Shown piece after piece: positions 48,639-56,730 of a stretch of DNA of 64,000 nucleotides (positions are counted from its first letter, which is position 1; every line of letters begins with the position of its first letter). The stretch lies in the NCBI RefSeq assembly GCF_030486595.1, contig NZ_JAUJZH010000004.1, positions 124,001-188,000 of the forward strand. The letters are read 5' to 3'. The position numbers were made by a program, and so were the translations under genes. Below the pieces are notes generated by a model. The model did not search any database and had not been told where the DNA came from. It was given only the letters and a program-made list of their open reading frames with translations. The stretch is from Variovorax ginsengisoli. GTDB lineage: Bacteria; Pseudomonadota; Gammaproteobacteria; Burkholderiales; Burkholderiaceae_C.

Positions 48639-50585
48639 TCAGGTGCCGAGAAGCACGCTGACGCGCCGCTGAAGGGATTCGGGCTGCACCTCGGCGCGGG
48701 GCATCGCGCTGCCGACGCGGAGCCCGACGCGGCTGAAGAGGCCGCGCCGGAACGGCCGCACCATCGCCACCTGCTGGCCGTCGCGCTGCTCGATCCGGCT
48801 GAAGTAGGAGCCCCAGAGATTGGTCAGCGCCATCGGCACCACCGGCGTCTCCATGCCTTCGGCGCGCGCCGCCTCGATGATCTTCATCACGCCACCCTTG
48901 AAGGGCTGCAGGCTGCCGTCGCGCGTGATCGCACCCTCGGGAAAGATCGCCAGCAGGTCGCCCTCGCGCAGCACCTGCACGGCGTCGGCGAAAGCCTGCT
49001 CGTAGGCCGCCGGGTCTTCCTTCTGGGGCGCGATCGGGATCGCCTTGGCGAGCCGGAACAGCCAGCCGAGCACCGGCACGCGGAAGATCCGGTGGTCCAT
49101 GATGAAGCGGATCGGGCGCGGGCTGGCGGCCATGAGCAGCACCGCATCGATGAAGCTGACGTGGTTGCAGACCAGCACCGCGGCGCCCTCCTCCGGAATG
49201 TGCTCCTGGCCCTGGATGTCGAAGCGGTAGACGAAGCGCGACAGCACCCAGGCCACGAAACGCAGCAGGTACTCGGGAACCAGCATGAAGATGTAGAAGG
49301 CGACCACGGCGTTGGCGATGCCGGTGAACAGGAAGATCTGCGGGATCGTGAAGCCGGCCTTGAGCAGCGCCCCGGCGATGACCGAGCTGGCGATCATGAA
49401 GAGCGCGTTCAGGATGTTGTTCGCCGCGATGATGCGGGCCCGGTGGGTGGGCTGGCTGCGCATCTGGATCAGCGCATACATCGGCACGCTGTAGAGCCCG
49501 GCGAACAGCGACAGCAGGCCCAGGTCGGCCATCACGCGCCAGTGCGCCGGCTGGGCCGTGAAGGTGCCCAGCCCCATCTGCGCGGCGGCCGGCAGCCCCC
49601 GCGAGGCGAAATACAGGTCGATCGCGAACACACTCATGCCGATCGCGCCGAGCGGCACCAGGCCGATCTCGACCTGGCGGCGGCTGAGCGTCTCGCACAG
49701 CAGCGAGCCGGCGCCGATGCCGACCGAGAACACCACCAGCAGCAGCGAGGCCACCTGCTCGTCGCCGTGCAGCACCTCCTTGGCGAAGCTCGGGAACTGG
49801 GCCAGGAAGACCGCGCCGAAGAACCACATCCACGAGATGCCCAGCAGCGAGCGGAACACCACCACGTTGCCATGCGCCAGCTTCAGGTTGCGCCAGGTCT
49901 CGCTGACCGGGTTCCAGTTGATCTTCAGGCCCGGGTCGGTGGCCGGCGCCGGCGGGATCGCCTGCGCCACCGCGCGGCCGGCCAGCGCCAGCAGCAGGCA
50001 GGCCACGGCCACCGTCGCATGGCCGACCTGCGGCAGGGCCACCAGCAGCCCGCCGGCCACCTGGCCGAGCAGGATGGCGACGAAGGTGCCCATCTCGACC
50101 ATGCCGTTGCCGCCGGTCAATTCGCGCGGCGCCAGCACCTGCGGCAGGTAGGCGAACTTGACCGGGCCGAACAGGGTCGAGTGCAGCCCCATCAGGAAGA
50201 CGCAGGCGAGCAGCACCCCGGCGTCGGCCCGCAGGAAGCCCCAGGCCGCGATCGCCATGATCGCGATCTCGAGGTTCTTGACGAAGCGGATCATCTTCGT
50301 CTTGTCGTGCTTGTCGGTGAGCTGTCCCGCGGTGGCGGAAAACAGCAGGAAAGGCAGGATGAACAGCGCCCCGATCGCCAGCCCGGCCATCGCCGGGGGC
50401 ATCCAGGCCAGCTGCAGCTGGTAGGTCACCATCACCGTGAAGGCGAACTTGAACAGGTTGTCGTTGGCGGCACCGGCGAACTGGGTCCAGAAAAAGGGCG
50501 CGAAGCGCCGCTGCCGCAACAGCGCGAACTGGTTGGCGTGGCCTTCGGGCAGGCGGGTGGAGGCAGCTTCGGTGGTGGGCGTCAT
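48639..50585 (-). CDS. Lysophospholipid transporter (LplT-like MFS) fused to PlsC acyltransferase
   Basis: A 648-residue two-domain protein. Residues 1-420 form a 12-helix MFS transporter of the LplT type (QFAGAANDNLFKFA, SATAGQLTDKHDKTKMIR). Residues 430-648 form a 1-acylglycerol-phosphate acyltransferase domain: NHVSFID is the HX4D motif and FPEGAITRDG the substrate motif. In E. coli LplT flips lysophospholipid inward and the separate Aas re-acylates it. Here both steps sit in one chain, without the AMP-ligase part of Aas. It follows the CREST gene by 3 bases. Confidence 0.88.
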   Translation of the reverse strand: MTPTTEAASTRLPEGHANQFALLRQRRFAPFFWTQFAGAANDNLFKFAFTVMVTYQLQLAWMPPAMAGLAIGALFILPFLLFSATAGQLTDKHDKTKMIRFVKNLEIAIMAIAAWGFLRADAGVLLACVFLMGLHSTLFGPVKFAYLPQVLAPRELTGGNGMVEMGTFVAILLGQVAGGLLVALPQVGHATVAVACLLLALAGRAVAQAIPPAPATDPGLKINWNPVSETWRNLKLAHGNVVVFRSLLGISWMWFFGAVFLAQFPSFAKEVLHGDEQVASLLLVVFSVGIGAGSLLCETLSRRQVEIGLVPLGAIGMSVFAIDLYFASRGLPAAAQMGLGTFTAQPAHWRVMADLGLLSLFAGLYSVPMYALIQMRSQPTHRARIIAANNILNALFMIASSVIAGALLKAGFTIPQIFLFTGIANAVVAFYIFMLVPEYLLRFVAWVLSRFVYRFDIQGQEHIPEEGAAVLVCNHVSFIDAVLLMAASPRPIRFIMDHRIFRVPVLGWLFRLAKAIPIAPQKEDPAAYEQAFADAVQVLREGDLLAIFPEGAITRDGSLQPFKGGVMKIIEAARAEGMETPVVPMALTNLWGSYFSRIEQRDGQQVAMVRPFRRGLFSRVGLRVGSAMPRAEVQPESLQRRVSVLLGT

Positions 50586-50588
50586 GTT

Positions 50589-51458
50589 TCAGGTGGAGGC
50601 GGCGGAGCGCGTTCGCAGGGAAGCGGCGTGCGAATTGTGCCGCAGCGTCCGCCGCCCCATCACCTGCAGGGCGTGCAGCACCGGCAGCGCCGCCAGGGCC
50701 GCCGTCAGGTGCTTCAGGCTGTGGCCCGACACCAGGTGCCGGGTGGCCTCGAAGATGGCGTGGTCCGCGAGCTCGAACAGCTTGGCCAGGGCATAGAAGA
50801 ACACCACCCAGCCGAGCTTGAGGCCGATCGCCCCCGCTACCGGCCGACACAGCGCCAGCGCCAGCACCAGTGCCATGCCGCCGAACTGCACCACGGCCCA
50901 AGGCAAGACGTTGCCGTACTTTTGGCAGACCGCCGCCGCCAGCAGCCCGCCCGCGAGCGTGAACCAGGCGGCCGGCCAGCCGGCGCGGGCGCTGACCCGT
51001 TCGCAGACCGAGAAGCCGACCAGGCCCGAAAAGGCCACCGCCATGCCGGCGCGGTCCGCGGCCAGCCGCAGGTCGTCGGGCTGCAGGTGATAGAAGGCCG
51101 AGCCGAGCGCGGTCAGGATCAGGCCGGCGAAGAACATCCAGGCGCAGTCCAGCGCATTGAAGGGCGGCAGCGCGAGCGCCTGGGGCAGCGGCGCGGCGTC
51201 CTGCAGCCGCTCGTGGGCACGGTCCAGCCAATGCAGCCAGCGCAGGCCCCAGATGCCCAGCACCGCGAAAGGCAGGTTGCTCAGCACGTCCATGGCGTTC
51301 GGCAGCGTGCGCCAGGACTGGCCATCGGCGAAGGGCGCGCCGCCCAGCGCCGGGGCCGCGACCGAGGGCCCGAGCACCGCGGCGCTGACCAGCAGCATGG
51401 CCAGCGCGAGCAGGGAATGTTCACGACGGGTGAGCGACGGCAGGGACGGCAGGGACAT
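50589..51458 (-). CDS. Ceramidase-like (CREST superfamily) membrane protein
   Basis: A 289-residue protein with seven or eight hydrophobic helices. The CREST metal-hydrolase residues can be read in order: S-x3-H in GSAFYH, an Asp in LAADRAGM, and H-x3-H in GHSLKHL. Alkaline ceramidases and adiponectin-type receptors share this set. It may hydrolyse an acyl-amide lipid in the inner membrane (inference). It is the first gene of the CREST/LplT-PlsC/PAP2 operon and is divergent from the XRE gene. Confidence 0.72.
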   Translation of the reverse strand: MSLPSLPSLTRREHSLLALAMLLVSAAVLGPSVAAPALGGAPFADGQSWRTLPNAMDVLSNLPFAVLGIWGLRWLHWLDRAHERLQDAAPLPQALALPPFNALDCAWMFFAGLILTALGSAFYHLQPDDLRLAADRAGMAVAFSGLVGFSVCERVSARAGWPAAWFTLAGGLLAAAVCQKYGNVLPWAVVQFGGMALVLALALCRPVAGAIGLKLGWVVFFYALAKLFELADHAIFEATRHLVSGHSLKHLTAALAALPVLHALQVMGRRTLRHNSHAASLRTRSAAST

Positions 51459-51515
51459 GACAGGCTCCGATGGGTGCGCGTGGGAGCTGAATCTAGGTTG
51501 TCAACCCACCGGCCG

Positions 51516-51532
51516 GCATCGAGAATCGATAC
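51516..51532. promoter_or_regulatory. 17-bp inverted repeat GCATCG-N5-CGATAC (XRE operator 1)
   Basis: One mismatch from the perfect repeat at 47969-47985 and the same 5-base spacer. It lies in the 125-base divergent region between the CREST operon and the XRE gene, so it could control both directions. Confidence 0.5.
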
Positions 51533-51555
51533 GGAGCACTTTTTCACCACTTCGG

Positions 51556-51572
51556 GTATCAATCCGCAATAC
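51556..51572. promoter_or_regulatory. 17-bp degenerate repeat GTATCA-N5-CAATAC (XRE operator 2)
   Basis: The outer GTATC and ATAC bases match the GTATCG-N5-CGATAC pattern, with one mismatch in each arm. Its centre is 40 bases from operator 1, and it ends 11 bases before the XRE start codon. Autoregulation is suggested. Confidence 0.4.
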
Positions 51573-51583
51573 TTCCTCCGCCC

Positions 51584-52318
51584 ATGAGTACCACTGTCGA
51601 CCTGGTCAATGCCCTCAAGAACGAGCTCAAGTCCGCCCACATGACCTATGCCGACCTGGCCAAGTCGCTGGACATGGCCGAGTCCAGCGTCAAGCGGATG
51701 CTGGCCAAGGGCGACATGCCGCTGACCCGGGTCGACGCCATCTGCCGGGCCCTGAAGATCGACTTCGCCGAACTGGCACGCCGGGTGGCCGACGCCCAGC
51801 CGCTGCTCAAGGAACTCACGCTCGAGCAGGAAAAGGCGGTGGTCAAGGACAAGAAGCTGCTGCTGCTGGCGATCTGCGTGCTGAGCCAGTGGACGCTGGA
51901 GCAGATCGTCGGCGCCTACCGGATCACCGAGGCCGAGTGCATCGGCCACCTGGCCCAGCTGGACCGCATCGGCATCATCGAGCTGCGGCCGCTGAACCGC
52001 TACCGGCTCAAGCTCGCCAAGACCTTTCGCTGGCGGCCGCACGGGCCGGTGATGGACTTCTTCCGCGAGAACGTGGTGCTCGACTACTACCGCGGCGGCT
52101 TCGACGGCCCGGCCGAAGGGCTGCTGCTGGTGCACGGATCGATCAGCAAGTCGCTGGCGCCGGCCTTCCTCGACCGGCTCCAGCGGGTGGCGCAGGACTT
52201 CGCCCAGCAGCACCAGACCGACCAGAAGCTGTCGCCCAAGGAGCGCGAGGGCTACACGCTGCTGCTGGGCATGCGCAACTGGGAGTTCGAACTGTTCACC
52301 CGCCTGCGCCGGGCCTGA
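51584..52318 (+). CDS. XRE-family transcriptional regulator with C-terminal sensor domain
   Basis: A 244-residue regulator. The N-terminal HTH is at residues 5-65 (MTYADLAKSLDMAESSVKRML, then GDMPLTRVDAICRALK). The remaining 175 residues form a predicted sensor part that starts with a linker rich in charged residues; I do not recognise its ligand. It is divergent from the membrane-lipid operon, and three copies of a 17-bp repeat (two here, one at 47969) mark likely targets. TCCTCC precedes the ATG without a good ribosome-binding site. Confidence 0.82.
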   Translation: MSTTVDLVNALKNELKSAHMTYADLAKSLDMAESSVKRMLAKGDMPLTRVDAICRALKIDFAELARRVADAQPLLKELTLEQEKAVVKDKKLLLLAICVLSQWTLEQIVGAYRITEAECIGHLAQLDRIGIIELRPLNRYRLKLAKTFRWRPHGPVMDFFRENVVLDYYRGGFDGPAEGLLLVHGSISKSLAPAFLDRLQRVAQDFAQQHQTDQKLSPKEREGYTLLLGMRNWEFELFTRLRRA

Positions 52319-52356
52319 AAACACACGAAACCGGTTTCTTCTGTAAGATTCGCCCA

Positions 52357-52588
52357 GCAGAAAAGCGGACGCATCCGTCCCACCGATGGCGCAATCTCCC
52401 ATGAACGCTCAGGTGAACCGCCCCCGCAGCGGTTCAGACACTGCCTTATTCGTGATCAATCGCCGACTGGAGAGTCACCACGCCACGTGGTGCACCGAAG
52501 GAGCAAACCCGTTGCCGGTCGCAGCGCGGTGAAACTCTCAGGTAACAGAGACAGGGGGAGCGGCATTCTGAACCCCGGGTCTTGCCGC
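52357..52588 (+). promoter_or_regulatory. Tandem glycine riboswitch 1 with downstream hairpin
   Basis: Two gcvT-type aptamers in tandem. Aptamer I (52357-52444) has P1 arms GCAG/CTGC and the core ACCGATGGCGCAA with ACGCTCAGGT. Aptamer II (about 52466-52559) has GGAGAG, CACCGAAGGAGCAA and CTCTCAGGT. A hairpin GCGGCA...TGCCGC (52560-52588) follows as expression platform; no U-run follows it, so control may act on translation. It precedes the DadA-like gene at 52644 by 55 bases. Glycine is the ligand of the family; in gcv genes it switches expression on. This fills most of the 325-base gap 52319-52643. Confidence 0.9.
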
Positions 52589-52643
52589 TTGCCACAGTAA
52601 GCGCTAACGCCCGCCGTTCATGCCCTCCCACAAGGATTCGGAC

Positions 52644-53873
52644 ATGCGCGTGGTTGTACTTGGCGCCGGCTTGCTCGGCGTGACTTCGGCCTATTACCTG
52701 CAACAGCTGGGCCACGAAGTGATCGTGGTGGATCGGCACGCAACACCAGCGGCCAAGGCGCGCGGCGTCGCTGCCGCCCGTCCCGGCGCAGCGACTGCGA
52801 CCGCGCCGCCGAAGCGGCGCGGCAAGAAATTCTCGAAGCTGCGCAGCGGCATCCGCCGCGGCTTCGCCCGGCTGATCGATCGCGCCGTCGGCACGCCGCC
52901 GAAGCGCGATCCGCTCGATCACCTGGTGCGTCTGGCCGCCTACAGCCGCAAGAGCGCGCGCGCCCTGGGCGACGAAGCCGGCGTGCCGCACGGCGCGCGC
53001 ACGGCCGGCCTCATGAACCTGTTCACCGACCCCGAGGCCTTTCGGACCCGGATGGCGAACGCCACCCACTGGTCGGGGCTGGGCTGCGAGGAGCGGCTGC
53101 TGTCGGTCGACGAGGCCATCGGCCTGGAACCGGTGCTGGCGGCCATGCGCAGCAAGCTGGTCGGGGCCACCTACGCGCAAGAGGATCCGGCGCGCGACCC
53201 GGCCCAGTTCGCCGCCGGCCTGGTCTTCCTGTGCCGCGCCGCCGGGGTGCGCTTCATGACCCGCCACACGGTGGTCGCGCTCAAGGAGCAGGACGGTCGC
53301 ATCGACCATGTCGAGTTGCTCGATGGCGCCGGCCGGACCATCACCTTGCGCGGCCAGGCCTATGTGCTGGCGCTGGGTGCGGCCAGCGTGCCGCACGCGG
53401 AAGAGCTCGGCATCGACATGCCGCTGCGCTTCGTGCGCGAATACATCGTCACGATGCCGATCCTGGATCCCGCCATGGCGCCGCGCATCGCGTTGCGCGA
53501 CCGCCAGGGCAAGCTGCGCATCGTGCGGATCGAAACCCCGGCCGGCGACCAGCTGCGGGTCCACGCGATCGTGGCGGCCGGACTCGACGAGGAGGCCGAA
53601 CCCGACTCCGACCGCTTCCAGGCGATCGTGCGCCGCACCGAGATGCTGCTGCCCGGCGTGGCGGACGCGAGCCGGGCCAGCTTCGACACTGCGATGCACG
53701 CGGTCAGCACCAACCGGCTGCCGATGATCGGCAAGACCCGGCTGCCCAACCTGTTCCTGAACACCGCGCCCGGCACCCGCACCTGGATCCACGCCTGCGG
53801 CGCCGGCAAGTCGATCGCGCGCATCGTCAGCGGCCTGCGGCCCGAACTCGACTTCGCGTTCCGGCGCCCTTAG
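52644..53873 (+). CDS. DadA/glycine-oxidase-like FAD-dependent oxidoreductase paralog, motif-degenerate
   Basis: A 409-residue relative of the DadA-like protein at 54175. AAGGA precedes the ATG at 52644; an ATG at 52620 is also in frame. The FAD motif VLGAGLLGVTSAYYLQQLG is intact, as is the C-terminal HACGAGKSIARIVSG. The conserved block ANGGQIS found in the paralog is replaced by a Lys/Arg/Ala-rich stretch (residues 40-80: PPKRRGKKFSKLRSG and RRGF). The PAKGYS and LRPATPSN blocks of the paralog are changed to FVREYI and HAVSTN. Oxidase or dehydrogenase activity is doubtful, although the frame is fully open and a full riboswitch stands before it. It could be a sensor, regulator or altered enzyme. 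Confidence 0.72.
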   Translation: MRVVVLGAGLLGVTSAYYLQQLGHEVIVVDRHATPAAKARGVAAARPGAATATAPPKRRGKKFSKLRSGIRRGFARLIDRAVGTPPKRDPLDHLVRLAAYSRKSARALGDEAGVPHGARTAGLMNLFTDPEAFRTRMANATHWSGLGCEERLLSVDEAIGLEPVLAAMRSKLVGATYAQEDPARDPAQFAAGLVFLCRAAGVRFMTRHTVVALKEQDGRIDHVELLDGAGRTITLRGQAYVLALGAASVPHAEELGIDMPLRFVREYIVTMPILDPAMAPRIALRDRQGKLRIVRIETPAGDQLRVHAIVAAGLDEEAEPDSDRFQAIVRRTEMLLPGVADASRASFDTAMHAVSTNRLPMIGKTRLPNLFLNTAPGTRTWIHACGAGKSIARIVSGLRPELDFAFRRP

Positions 53874-53882
53874 AATCCGCCC

Positions 53883-54111
53883 ACTGCAGGAGAGCGGGCC
53901 CACGGGCCCCACCGAAGGCGCAAACTCCCATAAACGCTCAGGTCGGCCCACGTGATGGGCCTGTACTGCACCAACTGTCAAAGCCGTCTGGAGAGCCATC
54001 GCGCCCGCGCGTGATGCACCGAAGGAGCAAACCCGCTGCGGGCGCAGCGGGTGAATCTCTCAGGTACCGAGGACAGGGGGAGCGGCAACTCGGACTTCCG
54101 GTCCGGTTGCC
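53883..54111 (+). promoter_or_regulatory. Tandem glycine riboswitch 2 with downstream hairpin
   Basis: Two gcvT-type aptamers. Aptamer I (about 53885-53972) has GCAGGAGAGCGG, CACCGAAGGCGCAA and ACGCTCAGGT. Aptamer II (about 53988-54083) has CTGGAGAGCC, GCACCGAAGGAGCAA and TCTCTCAGGT. The hairpin GGCAAC-T-CGGAC...GTCCG-GTTGCC (54084-54111) is the likely expression platform. The next gene starts at 54175. The layout repeats that of riboswitch 1, so the riboswitch and enzyme were duplicated together. It fills most of the 301-base gap 53874-54174. Confidence 0.92.
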
Positions 54112-54174
54112 TTCGTTCCCGTCGGCAATCCGAACCGTCGCGTCCGAGCGCTGCAACCTTCAAGGGTTCTCGAT

Positions 54175-55491
54175 ATGCGCGTGATCGTTCTTGGCGCCGG
54201 CCTGCTCGGCGTGACCTCGGCCTACTACCTCCAGCAACTCGGCCACGAAGTGACCGTCATCGACCGCCAGGCCACGCCGGCGGCGGAAACCAGCTTCGCC
54301 AACGGCGGCCAGATTTCGGTCAGCCATGCCGAGCCCTGGGCCAATCCGGGCGCGCCGCTCAAGGTGCTGCAATGGCTGGGCAAGGAAGACGCCCCCCTGC
54401 TGTTCCGCATCCGCGCCGACATGCGCCAGTGGCTCTGGGGCCTGCAGTTCCTGCGCGAATGCACGCCGGCACGCACGCGCCACAACATCGAGCAGATCGT
54501 GCGCCTGGGTACGTACAGCCGCGACACGCTGCAGCAGCTGCGGCGCGACACCGGCCTGGCCTACGACCAGCGCACCCAGGGCATCCTGCACTTCTACACG
54601 ACGCAAAAGGAGTTCGACGCCGCGCTGGCGCCAGCCGAGCAGATGCGCGCGCTCGGCTGCGACCGGCGCGTGATTTCGGCCGACGAGGCGGTGAAGCTCG
54701 AGCCCGCGCTGGCCCACATCCGCCCGCAGCTGGCCGGTGCGACCTACACGGCGGAAGACGAATCAGGCGACGCCAACCGCTTCGCGCGCGAGCTGGTCAA
54801 GCTGGCCGAGACGGCCGGCGTGCGCTTTCTCATGAGCCACACGGTGACCGCACTGCGCGAGGCCGGCGGCGCCATCGACCATGTCGAGGCGACCGACAGC
54901 GAAGGCCGCTTCCAGCGCATCCGCGGCGATGCCTTCGTGCTGGCGATGGGCTCGCTGAGCCCGCTCTATGCGGCGCCGCTGGGCATCCGGCTGCCGATCT
55001 ATCCGGCCAAGGGCTATTCGGTCACGATGCCGGTCAAGGATGCGTCCAGGGCGCACCAAGTCTCGCTGACCGACGACGAGTTCAAGCTGGTGTTCTCGCG
55101 CTACACCTCGGCCAGCGGCGACCGGCTGCGGATCGCCGGCACCGCCGAGCTCAACGGCTACGACCGCGACCTGAACCGGGTGCGCTGCGAGGCCATCGTG
55201 CGGCGCGTCGAGCAATTGTTCCCCGGCGCCGGCGAGGCATCCGAAGCACAGTTCTGGACCGGACTGCGCCCGGCGACGCCGAGCAACGTGCCGCTGATCG
55301 GCGCCACCCGGCTGCCGAACCTGTTCCTGAACACCGGCCACGGCACGCTGGGCTGGACCCACGCCTGCGGCTCGGGCAAGTCGATCGCGCGGATCGTGAG
55401 CGGGCTGAAGCCGGAAGTCGATTTCGCGTTCACCGGGCTCCGCGCCGCGGCTCAATCCCCCGCGGTGAAGACGGTCAGCACGCCGGTGTAG
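54175..55491 (+). CDS. dadA: D-amino acid dehydrogenase (DadA-like; glycine-responsive)
   Basis: A 438-residue FAD-dependent amino-acid dehydrogenase. The dinucleotide motif GAGLLG lies at residues 7-12, followed by SFANGGQISVSHAEPWANPG, PAKGYSVTMPV and GLRPATPSNVPLIG near the C-terminus, the full DadA signature. D-amino acid dehydrogenases oxidise D-amino acids and pass electrons to quinones. The glycine riboswitch in front suggests that glycine itself, or a glycine-linked amino acid, is the physiological substrate or signal. Its 3' end overlaps the convergent FIST gene by 40 bases. Confidence 0.88.
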   Translation: MRVIVLGAGLLGVTSAYYLQQLGHEVTVIDRQATPAAETSFANGGQISVSHAEPWANPGAPLKVLQWLGKEDAPLLFRIRADMRQWLWGLQFLRECTPARTRHNIEQIVRLGTYSRDTLQQLRRDTGLAYDQRTQGILHFYTTQKEFDAALAPAEQMRALGCDRRVISADEAVKLEPALAHIRPQLAGATYTAEDESGDANRFARELVKLAETAGVRFLMSHTVTALREAGGAIDHVEATDSEGRFQRIRGDAFVLAMGSLSPLYAAPLGIRLPIYPAKGYSVTMPVKDASRAHQVSLTDDEFKLVFSRYTSASGDRLRIAGTAELNGYDRDLNRVRCEAIVRRVEQLFPGAGEASEAQFWTGLRPATPSNVPLIGATRLPNLFLNTGHGTLGWTHACGSGKSIARIVSGLKPEVDFAFTGLRAAAQSPAVKTVSTPV

Positions 55492-56720
55492 CCGTAGAGG
55501 TGATTGCGGGCGATCTCGCCGGCGGCGAAAAAGCCGACCAGCGGGACGTCGCCGAGGGCATGGCGCACGATCTGCAGCTCGGCACCGGGCGCGCCGAAAT
55601 GCGGGCCGCCGCGGCCCGAACAGCTGACGTAGATGGCGCCCGCGATGCGGCGCGCCGGATGCGGCGCGGCTTCGGCCTCGCCGGCCGCGACTTCGCGCGC
55701 GGTGGCGAGCGTCTGCTCCTGCGGCTCCAGCTCCTCGCGGATCTCCGCGCAGACGCGCATCAGGTCGGCCCGCGCGGCCTGCGCGTTGCGGCGGCAGAAG
55801 CTCAGGCGCATCCCGGCCTCGGCGTTGTCGGCGATCGCCACGCCGCGACGCGTCGGGTCGAGGCCGATGATGTGGCGCACCCGGACGTCGGCGCCGAGAT
55901 CGCCGGTGCGCCGGACGCCGTCGCTGCCGGCCTCGACCAGTCCGACCAGGGTCGCGCGGACCGCGTCGATCGCCTGCTCGGGGGCATCGAGCGAGACCCG
56001 CAGGTCGGCCAGCAGCACGTCGAGCGCGGGCTGGCCATCGAGCGCCAGCAGCAGGTTGCCGTCGGCCTCGGTGATCTCGCGTTCGCGCGAGACCGGCTGG
56101 CAGCCCTGGGTCACGCGCGAGACCAGCCGTACGCCCTCGCCGAACACGACGCCCGACAGGCCGCCCGAGAACACGCCGCCGACCGCGCCATGGCCGCGGA
56201 TGTTGCCATTGCCGCCGATCGCGAACTGCAGCGAGCCGACCCGCCCGGAGGACAGGCCGCCGAACAAATAACCGGTGTCGGTGCGGTCCGCCATCTCGGC
56301 GATCAGTTCGCCGAGTTCGGGCGTCCGCGGGTCGGCATGGACCAGTGCCGTGTGGGCCGCGAAGCCGCTCATTTCGGAGCTGGCCAGCGGCGCCACGCCG
56401 GAAAACACCCGGTACTGGTCGCTCGGCAGCTCGCACAGCATCACGCTGAGCGCCGGCTCGTCGAAGTACTCGGCGTTGTTGGCGGCCACGCCGACGCCCA
56501 CGGTGCCGGTCCAGTCGGTGATCTCGGGCAGCTCGGCGCCCAGGTGATCGAGGATCTCCTGGGCATCTTCCCCGTAGTGGTCGGTGATGTAGAGCAGGCC
56601 CAGCGACGGCGCGCGGGCGTAGTCCGGCAGCGCCATCTGCGCCCGCAGCTGCGCCAGCACCAGGCCGGCCGCCATGCGCCATTGCGGATGGGTGGCGTGC
56701 CCGCTCGGAAACAGCTTCAT
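55452..56720 (-). CDS. FIST-domain sensory protein
   Basis: A 422-residue protein with FIST N and FIST C domains, thought to bind small ligands such as amino acids upstream of signal-transduction proteins. Visible blocks are VGVGVAANNAEYFDEPALSVM, YLFGGLSSGRVGSLQFA and ISCSGRGG-like VSCSGRGGPHFGA. No transduction output domain is fused. Placement beside the DadA-like gene recalls a link with amino-acid sensing. It converges with dadA and precedes the PhaM-type gene on the other side. Confidence 0.82.
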   Translation of the reverse strand: MKLFPSGHATHPQWRMAAGLVLAQLRAQMALPDYARAPSLGLLYITDHYGEDAQEILDHLGAELPEITDWTGTVGVGVAANNAEYFDEPALSVMLCELPSDQYRVFSGVAPLASSEMSGFAAHTALVHADPRTPELGELIAEMADRTDTGYLFGGLSSGRVGSLQFAIGGNGNIRGHGAVGGVFSGGLSGVVFGEGVRLVSRVTQGCQPVSREREITEADGNLLLALDGQPALDVLLADLRVSLDAPEQAIDAVRATLVGLVEAGSDGVRRTGDLGADVRVRHIIGLDPTRRGVAIADNAEAGMRLSFCRRNAQAARADLMRVCAEIREELEPQEQTLATAREVAAGEAEAAPHPARRIAGAIYVSCSGRGGPHFGAPGAELQIVRHALGDVPLVGFFAAGEIARNHLYGYTGVLTVFTAGD

Positions 56721-56730
56721 GGCTGGCCTT

